From Paracyclopina nana (taxonomy: Eukaryota; Arthropoda; Copepoda; Cyclopoida; Cyclopettidae), in assembly GCA_019096065.1 (NCBI GenBank), contig JAGUCH010000006.1:578001-642000 (forward strand): a stretch of 64,000 nucleotides of DNA, read 5' to 3'. A model generated the notes under the pieces. That model worked only from the letters and a program-made list of their open reading frames with translations, was not told where the DNA came from and ran no database searches. A program made the position numbers and the translations under genes. Shown here piece after piece: positions 53,316 through 64,000 of this stretch (positions are counted from its first letter, which is position 1; each line of letters opens with the position of its first letter).

Positions 53316-55085
53316 GATATTTTAATATGTTTATTAATTACTATAATAGTGTATCTAAATGAGCATTTCAGAGCAAAATAATGTGACAATGCAGGGACAT
53401 TCAAGATAGGACCTTTAGCTGTGAATTTAAAGCAATAATTTAATTTAATTTTGTTGAATAGACATTTTGAGAGCACCAAAATTTGATTTTTTCAAAAGGA
53501 CATTTTAAATGAGCATCAAAAAGGACACAAGATTTCTTCAAAATTGACTTTTAAGGTTTTCAAATTACTTTCAATATTCCCGTGTTTTTTCTCAACTTTT
53601 GCAGCTTGACACCTGTTTTAAAAGTAGCTGAGTTTTAACAAAAATTGCTTCTACGCGTTAGTTGAATGATGCCTTTTTTTGCTGAGCTCATTTGGTTGAA
53701 AGATGACGTTATGTTTTGGGTTTTTAGTGCTCCGTCACTTTTTTGGCAGCGTGCCTAACATTTATAGGCAATTAGCGTTTTTAATGACCTCTACGTGGGT
53801 CAAATGCATAAATTAAAGGCTTGATGACCATCACTAATTATTGACAGTGAGACAATTTATGCCGGCAGTTAAATCTTTGTGTGCATATAATTGTCGGCTA
53901 TGCTAACAACCACCACCACAATTTATTATCAGCATGGTTGTAACACAAGAAATCGTCCAATATTAGTCATGCCAGAGCTGTAGTTAACAAAGTAACATTT
54001 GACCTGAGAGAAGACCTTTTGAGATGAGCGTTAGAAAAAAAACCTAAAACACAAAAAATTGCCAAATATTTGTAAACACCAAATCAAGTATAATTTTAAG
54101 GCAACACATTTAAAAATGAGAAAAAATCAACTGTTTTCGAGGGTTTCTCAGTGTCCATGCTACTTTGGTATAAAAAACACTATGCACTACAAGGCATGCC
54201 CTTTAAGTGTATTTATGATAAAGTTGGTCCTTTGGCATTTAATTGACAAGTTGGGTGCTCGTGCACTCATATTTCAACACGAAGGGCTTAAAAAGTGTTG
54301 ATAATTGAGCAATTTTCAAAATAGGCTTTATAATTAAAGAATATGAGCTTCTTTGATTTCCTCTTCAAATGGCAAAAAGTGGCTACTGAAAAGGCAGAAA
54401 AATAATGCGTAACATTTGCAATTAAATGCACTTTGTGCACACGGCTCGAGAAAGGGAAGAAGATAATTAAAGGGCTGCTGCAATAGAAGCCAAAGTCATT
54501 TGACAAACTTTTTAATTGAAATTCCATCTTTGATCAAAGTGAGGCATACTTTTTGTGTGCTGTGGAAAGCCCAAGGGACAAATGCTGCAGGTATCACGTA
54601 GGTCATTTTCCTAGCCCAAAATACCACTCAACTTGGCCTAAAAAAGCCCCTGCAAAGTAGTAGCAACAAATAAACCCACCCAAATGCAGCAGAAGCCACA
54701 CAAAAGTACCACTGCTGGATTTACCAAAAAACAACTATAATTTACCAACAAAGGTTTTGTTTTACTACTCAAAAAAATCGGTTTTCAAGCATCAGAGCAA
54801 TATTGTTTCGTGATCCTTCTGTCCATGAAATAAAGTCTTAATTTTTTGACTAAAAATACTATGGATGAGTTTGAAACATTTATATTCTGTAATACGATTT
54901 CCTCGTGTTATAATTCAGTTTACCGATCCGACTCAGCTCTTTTATATCACAGTTCTTACTAAGCAATTTGGGGGATATTAAATGCTTAACGTCCCTGGAA
55001 TCAAATTCGAGGGATTTTAAGTAGTTTAATGCCCCTCATATTCCATGGAACTAAACAACATTCCAAAGAAGTTAGAAAAAAGAGA

Positions 55086-55158
55086 GAATCATCCAAGATT
55101 TGAACCTCAGCCAGTTGGATCAGCACGCCAATACTCTAACCACTGAGCTATGGAAACA
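55086..55158 (-). repeat. tRNA-like element 1 (SINE head or tRNA pseudogene)
   Basis: Minus strand has an A box tagctcagtggttagag and a B box ggttcaaatct at tRNA spacing. The acceptor ends do not pair, so it is not an intact tRNA gene. Confidence 0.5.
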
Positions 55159-55230
55159 CCATGAAATTTGCATACTATGTATAGGACTTAAACATAATTT
55201 AAGCCAGATAAAGAAACCAAAAAAATCAAG

Positions 55231-55306
55231 GAATGACTGGGGTTTGAACCCTAGACTGCGGAATCAAGAGCCAAGCACTCTAACCACTATGCCATAGATG
55301 CAACTC
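55231..55306 (-). repeat. tRNA-like element 2
   Basis: Minus strand has ggcatagtggttagagtg and ggttcaaacccc at tRNA spacing, 72 bp from element 1 in the same orientation. No complete cloverleaf. Confidence 0.5.
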
Positions 55307-58300
55307 ATAAGTAATGTATTTTTAAAGTCTGTGTTATTGCTCTCAAACCACTGGATGCTAGCTGATGAGAGCCAGTGATGCATAGCATAAAAACCGAGCA
55401 GCATTTTCTAGGGCACGGGGCAGCCCGGTAACTTCATTAAAACACTCGAAAATCGTATTACAGTATATAAATTTGTATATTTTGAGCTGGGGCTCGTAAA
55501 ATTGGGTCATTAAATAGCTGACCTCGGATTTTAAAATGGAAAAACACTCGTACAATTACAGCCCTCGCAGGCTTGGGCTAGTAAAACTGTACTCGAGTTT
55601 TCCCATTTTAAAATCCTTGCTCAGCTATTTAATGACCCTACTTTACGTGCCCCAGCTCGAAATAAATAACTATATTTTTTCAAAAATCATGTAAAAGAAA
55701 AATCTCAAAACATGGGGATGAAAATTCAATTTTATAGCCCGCTTTTTCATATTATTCAACCATTCCACATCTGAGGGCCAAATGCAATATTCTTTGAGGA
55801 AAGCAAATATTGAATTTCACCATTCCTTTTGCATTCTTCAACCTAATTTGACACACGGTTTTATTGGCTCTTGCATAAAGGACCAATTTTGCTGCAGCTG
55901 AAAAAGCCATAAAAATGCGCCCTATTATCTTTTCACTTTTTGCAATGTGGGAGACTTGGAAAAAATTGCTGTAAGGCAAGATTAGCAGAAGAAATTGACA
56001 AGCAGAGAAAAAAATCTTTTTCTCACATTCCCTGCTGATTTAAGCATAGCAAAGCTAAGCAAGATCAAATGAAGCAACCCTAAGCAATTTTGGATACCAT
56101 CTTCATATTACAAAAAATGGTAAATTGTACCTACAAACATGAGAAAGATTGAAAAAGCTTCTTAAGTTGGCTCATTCCATGTGAATTTATGCTGTGCAAA
56201 CAGAAAAACATTCCCATGCGCAAAAAAGGGTATTTTTCAAAAGATCTGCAAAGCCAAATGAGAAATCACTAAAGATTATACAACTTTTGCCAAAAAAAGG
56301 CCAATTTCATTTCATGCATTATTTGGCTAGAAAATTGCCTCTTATGTAATTCTACATCTTTAAAATCTTTTTTTAGGAGCAAAATTTGCAACCTAGATTT
56401 GTTTGCAGTGTGCAAATGAGGTTGTTGAGTAATCCTCAGTGTCAATGCTAAAATAAAGCCATATTTTTACGTTTGGGAAATGTTCAACAGAGGATAAAAC
56501 GTCATGATCCAATTAAAATGACCCAATTCATAAAAAGGTCATAACATTTGAAGTAAGCATGACTCAGAAGTTTCAAGCTTTTTTTGCAGGAGAAACAAAT
56601 GAGATTTCATCAAAGCCTTAGATGAAAAAGCACCGCAGCTAATAAGGCTCTTTTTTGTTTGTCTCAGCATAGCCCACTTTCTATGACACCAATCGATCAT
56701 ATCTTTACATAGTAAAAACTTGACATATGTGAGAGTACATAGAGACAAGAGATACATAATGCTCTTGACAATGAGCATACAGTTCTTGACACACTATAGA
56801 GCAATAATGGAGCCAAAAAAGCTGAGCTCAACAATACTTTTCATACCATGGAGTGAATCATCAATAAGTAGACCAATGCACAGTGGGTATTTAGCTTATA
56901 TACCAAAGTGACTGAAAAAAATATTTATACCAATTTTGGCATGGTTTGGCCAATTTTTGAGGCCTCAAATTCACCAACATATGAATTCATTTTCTTTTAA
57001 ACAGATCATGAGACAAAAGGACCTATTTTGCTTGTGTAATTTCTGCCTGACATGATAAGTTGAAAAAAGAAGTTCCAAGATTGACATTCACAGTGAGTAA
57101 TGGTGATTGAAAGCAAAAACTGAAGGATAATTAGCAGAGGTAAAGCAGAGTAACAGAAGCTTTTAAAAGGGTCACTTGAACAGGAGAACGAGAAGGCAAA
57201 CAACAAAGCCAGAAACTAATTACACTGCAAATGATAAATGCTGCCTCATAATGAAATTCGCACCAGCACCTCCTTATTCACAAGTTAAACAAGGAGGAGA
57301 AAAAGTTCTCTTATTGGCTTTTTAATTAAGCAGTTCATTTGGACAATGGAAAAACTCACAGAAGGTCTAAAAAATCACAAAAAGGCTTAAAAGAATCAAG
57401 GATTAGTCAGCTGAAGCGAGGGCGCTCGAAAATTGCCGGCGCGCTTCTTTTTTTGAAAATGAATTACACTTCAACTGACCAAATTCATATTTCATAAAAA
57501 ATGAGCGGTGCTTTTTGCAGAGCTTTGGACTTACGTGGATTGGTAGAAAGTCCTAATTTGGCTGGATTTCAAGGGCGAGCAAACTTGCAGAAAAGTTGGG
57601 AGTTTGTGCCAAATACAGGAGCAGGACCTCTTCGATGCTACCAAAGAATGCCACTTGATTTGGCAATGTTTGAAAACTTGGCCAAATCAAAGCATCCTTC
57701 TTCTCCTCTGCGAACTTCATGATTCTGCTGATGCTGAGAAATGTTGGCCGCTTTCAAAACGATTTTGATGAGACTCCCTCTCAACTGGATCAACGTAAAG
57801 CTGCGGAATAAAAAGTAAGACTTATCCTGAGAAAAATCAAAAGAGCCCACAGCAGGCCATAAAAGCGTTCTTCTTCTTCTTTTGTGGTTTGTAGCTCTCG
57901 TAAAAGAGAGTGAGTTACAGAGCTAAAAAACTGACTGCTTTGAAGTGGTTAACTTTGCCTGATGATAGCATAACACTGAACTGATCTTGAGAGCACCACT
58001 TACAACTAGGTTAAGTGTTGGCTCTCAAAATCGCCTTGTTGGCACATTTCAACAACTTAAAAAAAAGATATCATCATAGCAATAAAACATGAGTGACTTG
58101 AGATGATAAGTTCTGAGATGAGCAAGCTCCTATTTTTTGAGGGAAAAAAACTGGTCCAGTTCAATGATGGGCAGCCAAAACCGGACACCCATAAGCAGTA
58201 ACAAAAAATATGATCAGGACGATGTAATGCTTCGCAAAGATTACAAATTGGGCCGAACAGTTTCAAAGCAGCTTGCAAGCTGAGGAAATGTCATGCCAGA

Positions 58301-58338
58301 GCATGGCTCCGCTCATCCAAATTGTTATTCCTGCTTTT

Positions 58339-59260
58339 TTATGCAGTATGAAAAGCGTTCTCCTCCTCCTCCTCCGGAAAGTTAGTGAACTCGACTAATT
58401 CCCCGCTTGATAAGTAGGACAGATGATAAGAGCTGTCGTTTTCTGCTGCATCGAATGCAGTAAAAGCCAACAACTTTCCTAGGAAAAAAGGGAGAAGAAG
58501 TGGGCTTGCCAGCAAAAAAAGCCGAAAGGGAATGCTGTGCATTATCTCTCTGTGCAGATCACAAAGAGGTCCTGATTGACAAGCATTCCTAGCAACGATG
58601 ATTCGAGCGGTGATCTTGATTCTCTGCATGGGAAAGAATTAAAAACGACATGAATGAACGTAGCCATGCGCTGGCATGACATTTCCTCAGCCCGAAAGCT
58701 CATTTCAAGCTGATTTCATACAACTCGGCTCAATCGATAACATCGAATCGTTAATCACATTACTCCATGTTATGCACATAAAGGTCATGACATTCATGTC
58801 AAGGTTTCGTGACAACTGGTTGAAGGGCTTAGTTTTCCCGCATGATTTCCCTAGTGGACCCATACTAGTGCATACCGTGATTATGGCGGTTAAAGTCGAG
58901 TTTGGCGGAGGCGGCAACGAGAATTGAGTCGTTTTTCGGCCTTGCCGATGGCCGGCGCCCCAACGCCGCGCTAACTTTGGCATGAACCGAGCCTAAAAAT
59001 GCAGGACACCTAATTCATCATGAACATGACTTTAGAAGGAATGACGGGCCTAAATCCAGTCTGGAAATTGATGTATCAGCAAGTCAAGGGATCAAATTTA
59101 AAAAGTGAGAATCTGAGGTGGTTACCTTGATTTGTTCGAGCCGAGGGTTCAGGTCGAGCTTGAATGGCAGAGGGGCAGTCTCGGTACATGTCTGGTCGTA
59201 AGGCAACGAACGGCAGAACGATGAGAAAATTCCTTCAAAGTTGGCTCGACTCGACCGCCG
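58339..59260 (-). CDS. Unrecognised minus-strand gene candidate (three exon-like segments)
   Basis: Segment a (59126-59260, open to a donor AAG|GTAACC) encodes SLPYDQTCTETAPLPFKLDL; b (58876-58992, ttttttag-type acceptor, donor ACG|GTATGC) encodes ARFMPKLARRWGAGHRQGRK; c (58339-58623, acceptor cccatgcag) encodes a hydrophobic stretch and an acidic end FTNFPEEEEENAFHTA before TAA. All junctions are phase 0. The start is not found and I recognise no domain. It would lie head to head with MED13. Chance joining of open segments is quite possible. Confidence 0.25.
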
Positions 59261-59539
59261 TCAGTCGATTCTGCCCTAAAACGAAGACATGACATCTCAC
59301 GCCCGCGCTGCCCTGAACTGTTATTATTTTTTTCCGCCCAACATTGCCGAAACTCGCCAAATGACGCCACGTTAAAATCGCTGAAGAAATCAAAACAAAC
59401 ATTGCTCAGCGTAACTCGTGCTTCAAATTCACTTCAAAAACATGGCTTACCTCTTCAGTAAAATTGAGTCAAAACTAATATTAACCATTTTACGCAATTT
59501 CAAAAAGATATAAGCTGTCTGGTAGCGCTTTGTCTCAGC

Positions 59540-59865
59540 CTCAGAGGCCGAAGGGGCCAGAGTTGACAAGCAGACAGTGCAGCCCAAGCCGGCCGAATCT
59601 GCCGCCAAATCGACGTCTGGTGCAACAAAAAGATCGACGCTCCACTCCAAAATCGACGCTCTTTCAAGCCCCCGAACTCGGCCTCAAACCTCGACATTAA
59701 CTGAAAACAATTTCACCGCTTCCATTTGGCGGAAGATTTGGACATTTTCCAAAAAGAACGATTTTAAAATCATGAAAGTTTGGCAAGTTTGGATCGATGG
59801 TTCTACCCGATGGTTCCTTTTCCCTTCTCCTCTTTTTGGTCACGTGACCCTAGAAAGTGACCAAT
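59540..59865 (+). other. Coding-like plus-strand segment, unrecognised
   Basis: After a possible acceptor (ctttgtctcag) the plus frame reads SEAEGARVDKQTVQPKPAES and continues Lys/Ser/Thr/Ala-rich to about 59700, then AT-rich sequence up to a TAA at 59865. The antisense frames are also open, so strand is uncertain. It is GC-rich and lies just upstream of MED13, so it may simply be promoter sequence. Confidence 0.2.
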
Positions 59866-60033
59866 AACAGAATTGTGCGGCGCTACTCAACCTGTGCTTG
59901 TTGTTTCTTCGATTCTCCGCCATGAAGAAGAAGATCTCGGCCAAGGCGGGAACCCGGGGGCGGCTATCTTCATTTCCATGCTGAATTGAGCTATGCTGGA
60001 AGAATCAGTTTTTGATTGGCAGCAACAAATGCC

Positions 60034-60105
60034 ATGAGCGGCCACGCCGGTGCCCAGACTAACGGGGCCAGCCTCGAGGATTGCCACGCCAATTTCTTCG
60101 CTCTC
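60034..60105 (+). CDS. MED13: MED13 exon 1
   Basis: 24 codons, MSGHAGAQTNGASLEDCH then ANFFAL, phase 0 donor CTC|GTAAGT. An ATG five bases upstream is followed at once by TGA. Confidence 0.93.
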
Positions 60106-63100
60106 GTAAGTTTTTCCTTCCATCTCCGCTTAATAAAATCCAAAGACAGTCCTCCAAAGACCTCAACTTCCAAGTTCCCTCGTAGAAAGTGCCTTCTAAT
60201 AGCTTTGCGCCGATGAGAAATCTTTCGACTTTGCGAGAAGTTGCCGAGGGAAATTGCTAGTCGGAGTATTCAAAACTCTCCTTAGAAATAGGATTAACCA
60301 GCTTTTGCTTTGTAGACCGATGTGTGTGGCATCCGATGGATTGTGTTCCGCGAGGCCGAGTGCCCCTCAGGCACGGCCAAGGTGAGCAACGGCCATGACG
60401 CAGTGCTGTCCTCGTTTGCCAAGTGCCTCGAGGCCGACCTCCTTGCTGTGTGGCGCAGAGTGCCCAAAAAGGCCCTTCTCACGTGCAACTATGACAGCTT
60501 TGGCAACCCCATCAAGTCCAGCCTCAGCGCGGCCGAGGCTGCGGCCTACGATGAGAAAAATCCAGTCACCCAGAGGAAGGAGTTGTGGATCTTCTGGTAC
60601 GGTGACAAGCCCGAGGAATTGTTCAAGCGACTAGTGTCTCCGGAGTTGAAGGAGGTGTCGGAAATCTCGGGCACATGGGAGAACGTGCTGCCCTACGAGG
60701 CCAGAACTCTCCTCTACAAAGCCCTCAACAACCTGATTGAAAGGTCCGTTATTACTCCTTACTTTCTATATAATTCACCTGCAATTTATCATTTTATCAT
60801 TAGGAATCTTCTGAGCAAGGACTTTGTCAGGCTAGGCAAATGGTTTGTGCAGCCTTTCGAGGGTCCGGAGAAGACCTTGCAAAAGGCCTCTCACCTGTCA
60901 TTCTCGTTCCAATACTTTGTGCACGGAGAAAGCTTCATTTGTGCCAGTGTGGATGTGCGACAGCATCCCGCTGTCCGACGACTCGGACCTCAGCACCTGG
61001 CCAATGCTCGCGGAGCTCAATCGAATCCTCTGCAAGTGATCCTGGCCCCGTACGGTCTGGCAGCCACGCTCACTGGTGTGACATACAAGAGCAGTGAGGC
61101 CTCCAAGCTGCTCCAAGACTGGAACAGGTTCTACCCCTTGGACCGGACCAGGTACACCTGTCAGGACAACTTTGGTGAGGTTGTCACCATGGCCCCAGCC
61201 GTGGAGGTTGTGGTGGCCGGAGTGAAAATGGTCTACCCCACCAGTTATGTGCTCGTGACTGACCTCGACTCTGGATTCAGCAGCGCCTCGAGTGCGACAG
61301 CCTCGTCCAAGAAGTCGATGATGCTCGAAAAGTACGAGGTCATGAACAATCTCGAGCCCTCGCCATTCACAACCTCCAATCATCCGTTGCTGCTGGACCA
61401 TGACGACGTCTTGTCCATGGTGGCCTCCTCCTCAGAGCAGGCCTGGCAAGATGGGCTCACGGTCAATCCGGAGTCGTCTTTGACGAGCAGTGAGCAGCAG
61501 CAGCATAGCAGTGACCTCGTGGCCTCCTGGGACCTCGGCAACCCCGGACGTTTTGTGAAAAAGAAGCCGAGGTCAAAGTTGAGGGAGAAAGCCTCCAAAG
61601 ACCACAGGATCAGGTTCAACTCCAAAGTTCCTTTTCACAAAAAGGCCGACACGGTTGACGAGTTGGCATGGGCCCTGGACCACTCCGACTTGCTGGGCGC
61701 GTCTTCAGCGTCAGGCTCCAAATTTGGCTGCAACAGTGCCAAAAATGCGAGCCAGATGAGCAACAAGGCCAGCCTCGTCTCCCCCGCCCCTGTATCCGTG
61801 TCCGGAGCCGGGGGGCCCGTCACACCTAGCATGGCCATCACTCCCAAGGGGGGTCCGGGGTCGGTGCGAACGCCTGGCGGGGTGGAAATGATGAGTCCAC
61901 ATGCACCTCCCTCCAACGGGCCCTTGACGCCCATGATGGAGCCCTCCACGCCCTCCTACCCCATCCCCTCGCCCTTCAATGGGGAGAGGGACTCCAAAAA
62001 GGCCCCGCCTCCAGTGGTGAAGTCTGAGATTTTGCAATCTGTCCTCCAGCAGCCTCCTCAAGTGGCCCTGACAGCCTCGGCCGCCTACGACAAAGTCAAA
62101 TCGGAGCTGAACAATGCGAGCAGCGAGGAGAAGCCCGACGTCAAAACCAATCATGGCTTCAAGAGGCCCACGCTGCCCATCAAGGAGTACGAGGGCGACC
62201 TCGAGACCGAGCACTTGAGGCTGTCAGACACGATCTTTGACACGGACTCGATACGGCTGTGGTTGAACCACCCTGTGAAAAGGTTCAAGCCCAACGACTC
62301 GAGGCACAATGACCCTCTCAAGCCTTGGTACCGACGGCCCAGTCAGGCCGACGAACTCTTCAACGTCGAGGCTGTGGAGGTGCCGGCCATTGAGGCCAAC
62401 AACTTGATGTTCAACAACATCAAGCAGGAGGTGCATCAGGACAATTATGGTTATGACTACGATAGCGACAAGAGGGAGAACGGGCCCAAACAGGCCAATC
62501 CGGACAATGGCAGCTTGTTCACCAGCGAAGGACTCCAACCCTCCATTGACGACTTGGAGAACATCTTTGATGATTCCAGCGATGAGACGGAAGGGGTAAG
62601 CGAAACCACGTGTTTGATTACGTAACAACAATTGCGCGTTCGCTATGACTAAGTAAATAGCGCTTTCAAATTCTATAACAAATATGTTCTACAATCGTAA
62701 TTTTTGAAGCCATCATGGCCTTTTATTTCAAAGCTAAGATTTTCAGATTTTAATTGCCCTGATATGCGGCCTGATATGTGAAGCATAGGATTTGACGATC
62801 ATATAAAAATGAATTATTTTCACAATTTTTAAATGCCTCTCAATTTGGTGTGTATAATTAATTTTTGTATAGTTAAAGTGAAAAATTCTCAAAATTACAA
62901 TTTCAAAATGGTCGCCTTCAAATACAGAAGGCCTTTTAGCCAATTGGATAATTTCATTGGAAACTCTATGATGAAACTTGAGCTAAGGCAATATGTACAT
63001 CTATAGGTATCAATATTGCATTAGAAGAAGCTATCATTTTTCTATCATGTTTAATATTGCTATCGATTGATGGAAAAATCTCTAGACTGGCTAGATTATG

Positions 63101-64000
63101 TTCCCTATCCTCTTGTAGCTCTTATGTAGAAAGGAAATTTTGATTTATAATTTTTCAGAATGGAGTCGTGCCAACGCCACCGGGGTCAAACAAGCCAGCA
63201 ACAGCCAACTCGGATGACATCGACTCCACCTTCACCAAGGTGAAGCAGAGCTCCTCCTCCAAAACCATGATGATGATGGACTCGGCATCCAGCGGCGGAA
63301 ACAGCCTGCCTGCCAATGACCAACTTGCCAAAATGTTCCCCACGCCTCCGTCTCTGGAGCACCCGTCTCCGGCCGATGGCACCATGGACGTGGACCACCA
63401 CAAGTCCATCATGGAGCCGTTCAGTCCGACTCCGGACCTGGCGGACTGGTGGACTGGCGGTGAGGACTTTGACTACTCCATGGCCCCGTCCAAGTTTGCC
63501 CCGCTCCGAAGGCTCTACAGCGACTCCTTACCTCCCATAGCTGGACCTGACATCAAATACAAACCTCAACGAAGATCGACTTCTTCCAGCTCGAGCAGTG
63601 CCAGCAGCAGTCACTCTAGGCCATACCCACCTCAAACCCTCAAAACTGGCCTCTCTCCCATCTCACCCCTGACGTCGGTTGGCGAGGGCGGCCCGAGGTC
63701 ACGAGGCCACTTCGATATTGCCAGCCCTTCAGCCTCTCAGTCTCCAGCTGGAGGTCATCATCACCTGAACAAATCGAATGCGGCTGCTGCGTCGTCTTCC
63801 TCCTCTTCCACGACATTGGTGGACAAGGCGAGGATTCCCGAGGCGAGTTCGCTCCTGCTCAACCTGATCTTGTCGGACACAATCTTGAACGTGTTCAGGG
63901 ACCACAACTTTGACAGCTGTACCATTTGCGTGTGCAGCAACGAGGGCAACCTCCGAGGTCGGGATGCGTCGCAGTACATGCCCAATTTCCATTCCGGAGG
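60034..64000 (+). CDS. MED13: Mediator complex subunit 13 (5' half, runs off the window)
   Basis: Large nuclear subunit of the Mediator CDK8 kinase module, which links the kinase to core Mediator and modulates transcription by RNA polymerase II. Four exons (60034-60105, 60316-60743, 60804-62595, 63159 to the edge) join in phase and give about 1,044 residues; the family is about 2,000 or more. The N-terminus TNGASLEDCHANFFALTDVC is diagnostic. Further family landmarks are the Med13 N-terminal domain with SKDFVRLGKWFVQP, LSFSFQYFVHGES, PYGLAATLTG and YVLVTDLD, then LPIKEYEGDL, MFPTPPSLEHPSP, FDYSMAPSKFAPLRRLYSD, and near the edge LSDTILNVFRDHNFDSCTIC. The middle is Ser/Pro-rich and probably disordered. 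The start is the first ATG in the conserved frame. Confidence 0.96.
60316..60743 (+). CDS. MED13: MED13 exon 2
   Basis: Starts TDVCGIRWIVFREAECPSG after ctttgtag and ends phase 2 at GAAAG|GTCCGT. An internal AAG|GTGAGC could be a donor but the frame through it (SFAKCLEADLLAVWRR) is conserved MED13 sequence. Confidence 0.93.
60744..60803 (+). other. MED13: MED13 intron 2, 60 nt and in frame
   Basis: gtccgt...tcattag between IER and NLLSKDF. Being 60 nt without a stop, retention would insert 20 residues, but removal restores the conserved NNLIERNLLSKDFVRLGKW. Confidence 0.85.
60804..62595 (+). CDS. MED13: MED13 exon 3
   Basis: 1,792 bp, phase 2 to 0. Holds the rest of the N-terminal domain and the Ser/Pro-rich middle up to NIFDDSSDETEG, donor GGG|GTAAGC. 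Confidence 0.93.
62596..63158. other. MED13 intron 3
   Basis: 563 nt AT-rich intron with stops in all frames; nothing else recognised. Confidence 0.8.
63159..64000 (+). CDS. MED13: MED13 exon 4 (cut by the window edge)
   Basis: Acceptor atttttcag. Encodes NGVVPTPPGSNKP, a Ser-rich stretch, MFPTPPSLEHPSP and GGEDFDYSMAPSKFAPLRRL, still open at the last base. Confidence 0.93.

Larger units (their letters stand above)
51821..58338. other. Gene-poor intergenic region
   Basis: 6.5 kb with a (cgt)n run near 52135-52152, a large minisatellite (52486-53315) and two tRNA-like elements (55086-55306). No gene recognised. If 51673-51820 is the first Cav1 exon, its promoter lies at the left edge. Confidence 0.5.

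Noticed and set aside
55086-55306. Two functional tRNA genes
   Set aside because: Box sequences fit, but acceptor stems do not pair and anticodon stems are poor.
58889-58926. Plus-strand MAVKVEFGGGGNEN, reminiscent of the start of URM1
   Set aside because: A stop follows at once and no donor precedes it; the match is eight residues and glycine-rich.
60355-60385. Donor at AAG|GTGAGC inside MED13 exon 2
   Set aside because: Using it would remove conserved sequence (SFAKCLEADLLAVWRR) that reads straight through in frame.
1-64000. CRISPR array or prokaryotic operon
   Set aside because: The tandem repeats have no constant repeat with unique spacers, and genes carry spliceosomal introns.

Overview
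The window looks like genomic DNA of an arthropod, most likely a crustacean. Genes are split by GT-AG introns, non-coding DNA is AT-rich and crowded with minisatellites and foldback elements, and the protein families present (group III secretory phospholipase A2, an L-type calcium channel close to insect Ca-alpha1D, Mediator subunit 13) are animal ones. I cannot name the species.

Layout. (1) 2524-5288, plus strand: a complete three-exon secretory phospholipase A2 whose second intron holds a minisatellite. (2) 6634-36008, minus strand: a voltage-gated calcium channel alpha1 subunit of the Cav1 (L-type) class, with 26 consecutive exon positions plus a candidate first coding exon at 51673-51820. 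The reading phase is consistent through every junction and gives about 2,070 residues with four domains, an EEEE selectivity filter, an AID, an IQ motif and the conserved distal C-terminus. Its 3' end converges on the phospholipase gene. (3) 36009-51672: probably the first intron, with no convincing other gene; it contains a GC-rich island near 40.5-41.0 kb with CTCF-like motifs on either side. (4) 51821-58338: no recognised gene; a long minisatellite and two tRNA-like elements. (5) 58339-59260, minus strand: a phase-consistent chain of exon-like segments I do not recognise. (6) 60034 to the window edge, plus strand: the 5' half of Mediator subunit 13.

The most remarkable feature is the alternative-exon architecture of the calcium channel. 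Seven exon positions are duplicated in tandem and one of these is triplicated: the IS5 exon, the IS6 exon, the I-II linker with the AID, the IIS4-S5/S5 exon (three copies), the II-III linker end, IVS3, and the pre-IQ segment. Copies in a cluster share entry and exit phase, are diverged but intact, and in five clusters inclusion of two copies would break the frame. In another cluster only 21 nt separate the copies. Free combination gives 192 proteins, or 384 with a candidate 36-nt microexon between IIIS3 and IIIS4. Positions IS6 and IVS3 match known vertebrate Cav1 mutually exclusive pairs; the others would make a far more elaborate programmable channel.

The introns of the same gene hold foldback elements, including a nested MITE pair and two copies of one approximately 400-bp TIR element in opposite orientation. 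These could fold the pre-mRNA and influence exon choice, but that is inference.
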